A program made the position numbers and the translations under genes. This document shows positions 5,059 through 6,054 of a stretch of 6,054 bases of DNA, in pieces. The notes beneath the pieces are model-generated. The model did not search any database. It was given only the letters and a program-made list of their open reading frames with translations, and was not told where the DNA came from. Source of the DNA: Patescibacteria group bacterium (GTDB taxonomy: Bacteria > Patescibacteriota > Doudnabacteria > UBA920); NCBI GenBank assembly GCA_023487095.1, contig JAMDEL010000034.1, positions 1 through 6,054 of the forward strand, in the 5' to 3' direction. Within the stretch, counting starts at the first letter, position 1. Every line of letters starts with the position of its first letter.

Positions 5059-6011
5059 TTTTCACCTCGGATTCGCGATTTGAGCATGTCCTTAAAGAGG
5101 GTCAGTCGCGCTTCCTGAGAAGGCGGATAGCCGGGAGACGAGTACACGCTGGTGAGGACAAACACTTCCCTCATCAAACGGTTGCGTTCCTCGCCCTGTT
5201 CGGTAATCAGCTTGGCTGCAAAAGAGCGCATGGCTTCGATTTCGCTGCCTTGGAAGGCCTCAATAATCTCTGCCAGCCTCTGTTCAGATACCAAACCAAT
5301 CTGGTTGTCGGGAAGCCCGGCAAAGTAATCACCCACTTCATGGCGCAGTGGCTGTGGAAGAACTTCCAAGGCCATGCGTTCATAGTTGACGATTACCGAA
5401 GGCTGGACGGCTAGGATGCCGAACCGCAAGCGGTTCAATACACCCAGAGCCGAGAACTTCCTTACCCTCTCCATTTCCAACTTTGCCGAATCGACCAAGT
5501 TGGGGTAGTGCACGAAGAGGTTGTCTCCGTAGATACAAAGAGGGGGGAACAGGTCAAAGTACACAGCCCGGCCCGTGCCAGCAAAGTTGCTAAGCCGCGG
5601 ATCAAGACCCACGACCCACTCCTGCTGCCTCAGCACTGGCTGTATTGCCTCCAAGATCAAGCGAACCCTACCCATGGTTTGAGTGTGGTCAGCATCAATC
5701 TGTTCAGCGAAGTCCACGCCCTCGTAAGAAATGACGTGGACTGCCTCAGTCCCGTGGATGGTGGTGCTGTAGCGTTCGGGTACGGGCACGCCGACGCGGT
5801 TGAGCTGTTTGTAAAAGTACTCTGTGAGCTGGTTGGCGAGCTGAGCGGATTGCGCAGAAGGCTGGTTTCCATTTGAAATGGTCTTCACCTTCTTCACAAC
5901 CAACTGGCTGCCGCCATACACAATGAAAGCGATCAAGCCGTAAGCCGACCGCATCGTCCGGATCAGGTCATACTTGCCCTGGCCGAACATTCGGTCCAAT
6001 GTTTCTGTCAT
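5055..6011 (-). CDS. Divergent protein-kinase-like / APH-like fold protein of unknown substrate
   Basis: From the ATG at 6009-6011 the protein has 318 residues. The frame stays open to the right edge (GTG at 6053), but the ATG has GGGGGAG just upstream and its N-terminus looks natural. Features suggest a degenerate kinase fold: a hydrophobic strand with paired lysines (QLVVKKV, K40/K41), VPVPERY, a hinge-like VHVISYEGVDF, a catalytic-loop-like GLDPRLSNF (D137, N142) and a YFDLFPPL motif whose D153 would be the metal aspartate. The usual HRD histidine, the DFG motif and a recognisable glycine-rich loop are missing. The C-terminal 120 residues are helical and acidic with no motif I know. It ends in a GTGA overlap with the PP2C gene, so the two are surely co-translated. 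It could be an active small-molecule or protein kinase, or a pseudokinase. I do not recognise a named family. Confidence 0.8.
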   Translation of the reverse strand: MTETLDRMFGQGKYDLIRTMRSAYGLIAFIVYGGSQLVVKKVKTISNGNQPSAQSAQLANQLTEYFYKQLNRVGVPVPERYSTTIHGTEAVHVISYEGVDFAEQIDADHTQTMGRVRLILEAIQPVLRQQEWVVGLDPRLSNFAGTGRAVYFDLFPPLCIYGDNLFVHYPNLVDSAKLEMERVRKFSALGVLNRLRFGILAVQPSVIVNYERMALEVLPQPLRHEVGDYFAGLPDNQIGLVSEQRLAEIIEAFQGSEIEAMRSFAAKLITEQGEERNRLMREVFVLTSVYSSPGYPPSQEARLTLFKDMLKSRIRGEK

Positions 6012-6054
6012 TACTCCCCCTGCTGTGTTTCTGGATTCGTGAATTTCCTTCACG

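Noticed and set aside
4561..5083. Overlapping open frames on both strands within the phosphatase gene
   Set aside because: They are out of frame with the clear PP2C motifs and show no family features of their own.
1303..6020. The 8-mer TACTCCCC occurring near 1304, 4116 and 6012
   Set aside because: Some 8-mers are expected three times by chance in 6 kb. The three copies sit in unrelated contexts (leader hairpin, stop codon, ribosome binding site).

Overview
The window looks bacterial. It has a near-consensus extended -10 promoter (TGATATAAT), at least one textbook Rho-independent terminator, Shine-Dalgarno sequences before several genes, and GTG starts that overlap upstream stop codons by four bases. 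Every convincing gene lies on the minus strand, so transcription runs from the right edge to the left edge. No marker gene fixes the organism. The mix of divergent families suggests an uncultured environmental bacterium, but that is only an impression. No tRNA, rRNA, CRISPR array, transposase or phage gene was seen, and no stretch over 300 bases lacks a gene.

Layout in transcription order. (1) 6011-5055: a divergent protein-kinase-like or aminoglycoside-phosphotransferase-like protein of unknown substrate. It overlaps by GTGA with (2) 5058-4114, a PP2C-family metal-dependent phosphatase. A terminator-like hairpin straddles the phosphatase stop codon. (3) 4063-3047: a phosphotransferase resembling N-acetylhexosamine 1-kinase. 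It overlaps by GTGA with (4) 3050-2280, an endonuclease/exonuclease/phosphatase-family (EEP) hydrolase. A 123-base gap holding a strong promoter follows. (5) 2156-1419: a GlmU-N-like sugar-1-phosphate uridylyltransferase, closed by a strong terminator at 1372-1400. A structured 130-base leader follows. (6) 1271 to beyond the left edge: a HAD hydrolase fused to a uridine-kinase-like P-loop domain.

The middle block (about 1372-4080) is visibly richer in A+T than either flank. Two of its three genes also lack a Shine-Dalgarno sequence, so it may be a separately acquired cassette. Its kinase and nucleotidyltransferase would together turn a free amino sugar into sugar-1-phosphate and then UDP-sugar. 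The flanking uridine-kinase-like domain could feed the uridine nucleotide pool. This pathway is inferred from families and context and has not been shown.

The most striking anomaly is inside gene 6. A stretch of about 100 bases (around 1001-1104) reads on the opposite strand as the catalytic-glutamate region of a thiamine-diphosphate enzyme of the acetolactate synthase type. The HAD reading frame is different on its two sides. Either the gene has been damaged by a small illegitimate replacement, or the contig is chimeric at this point.
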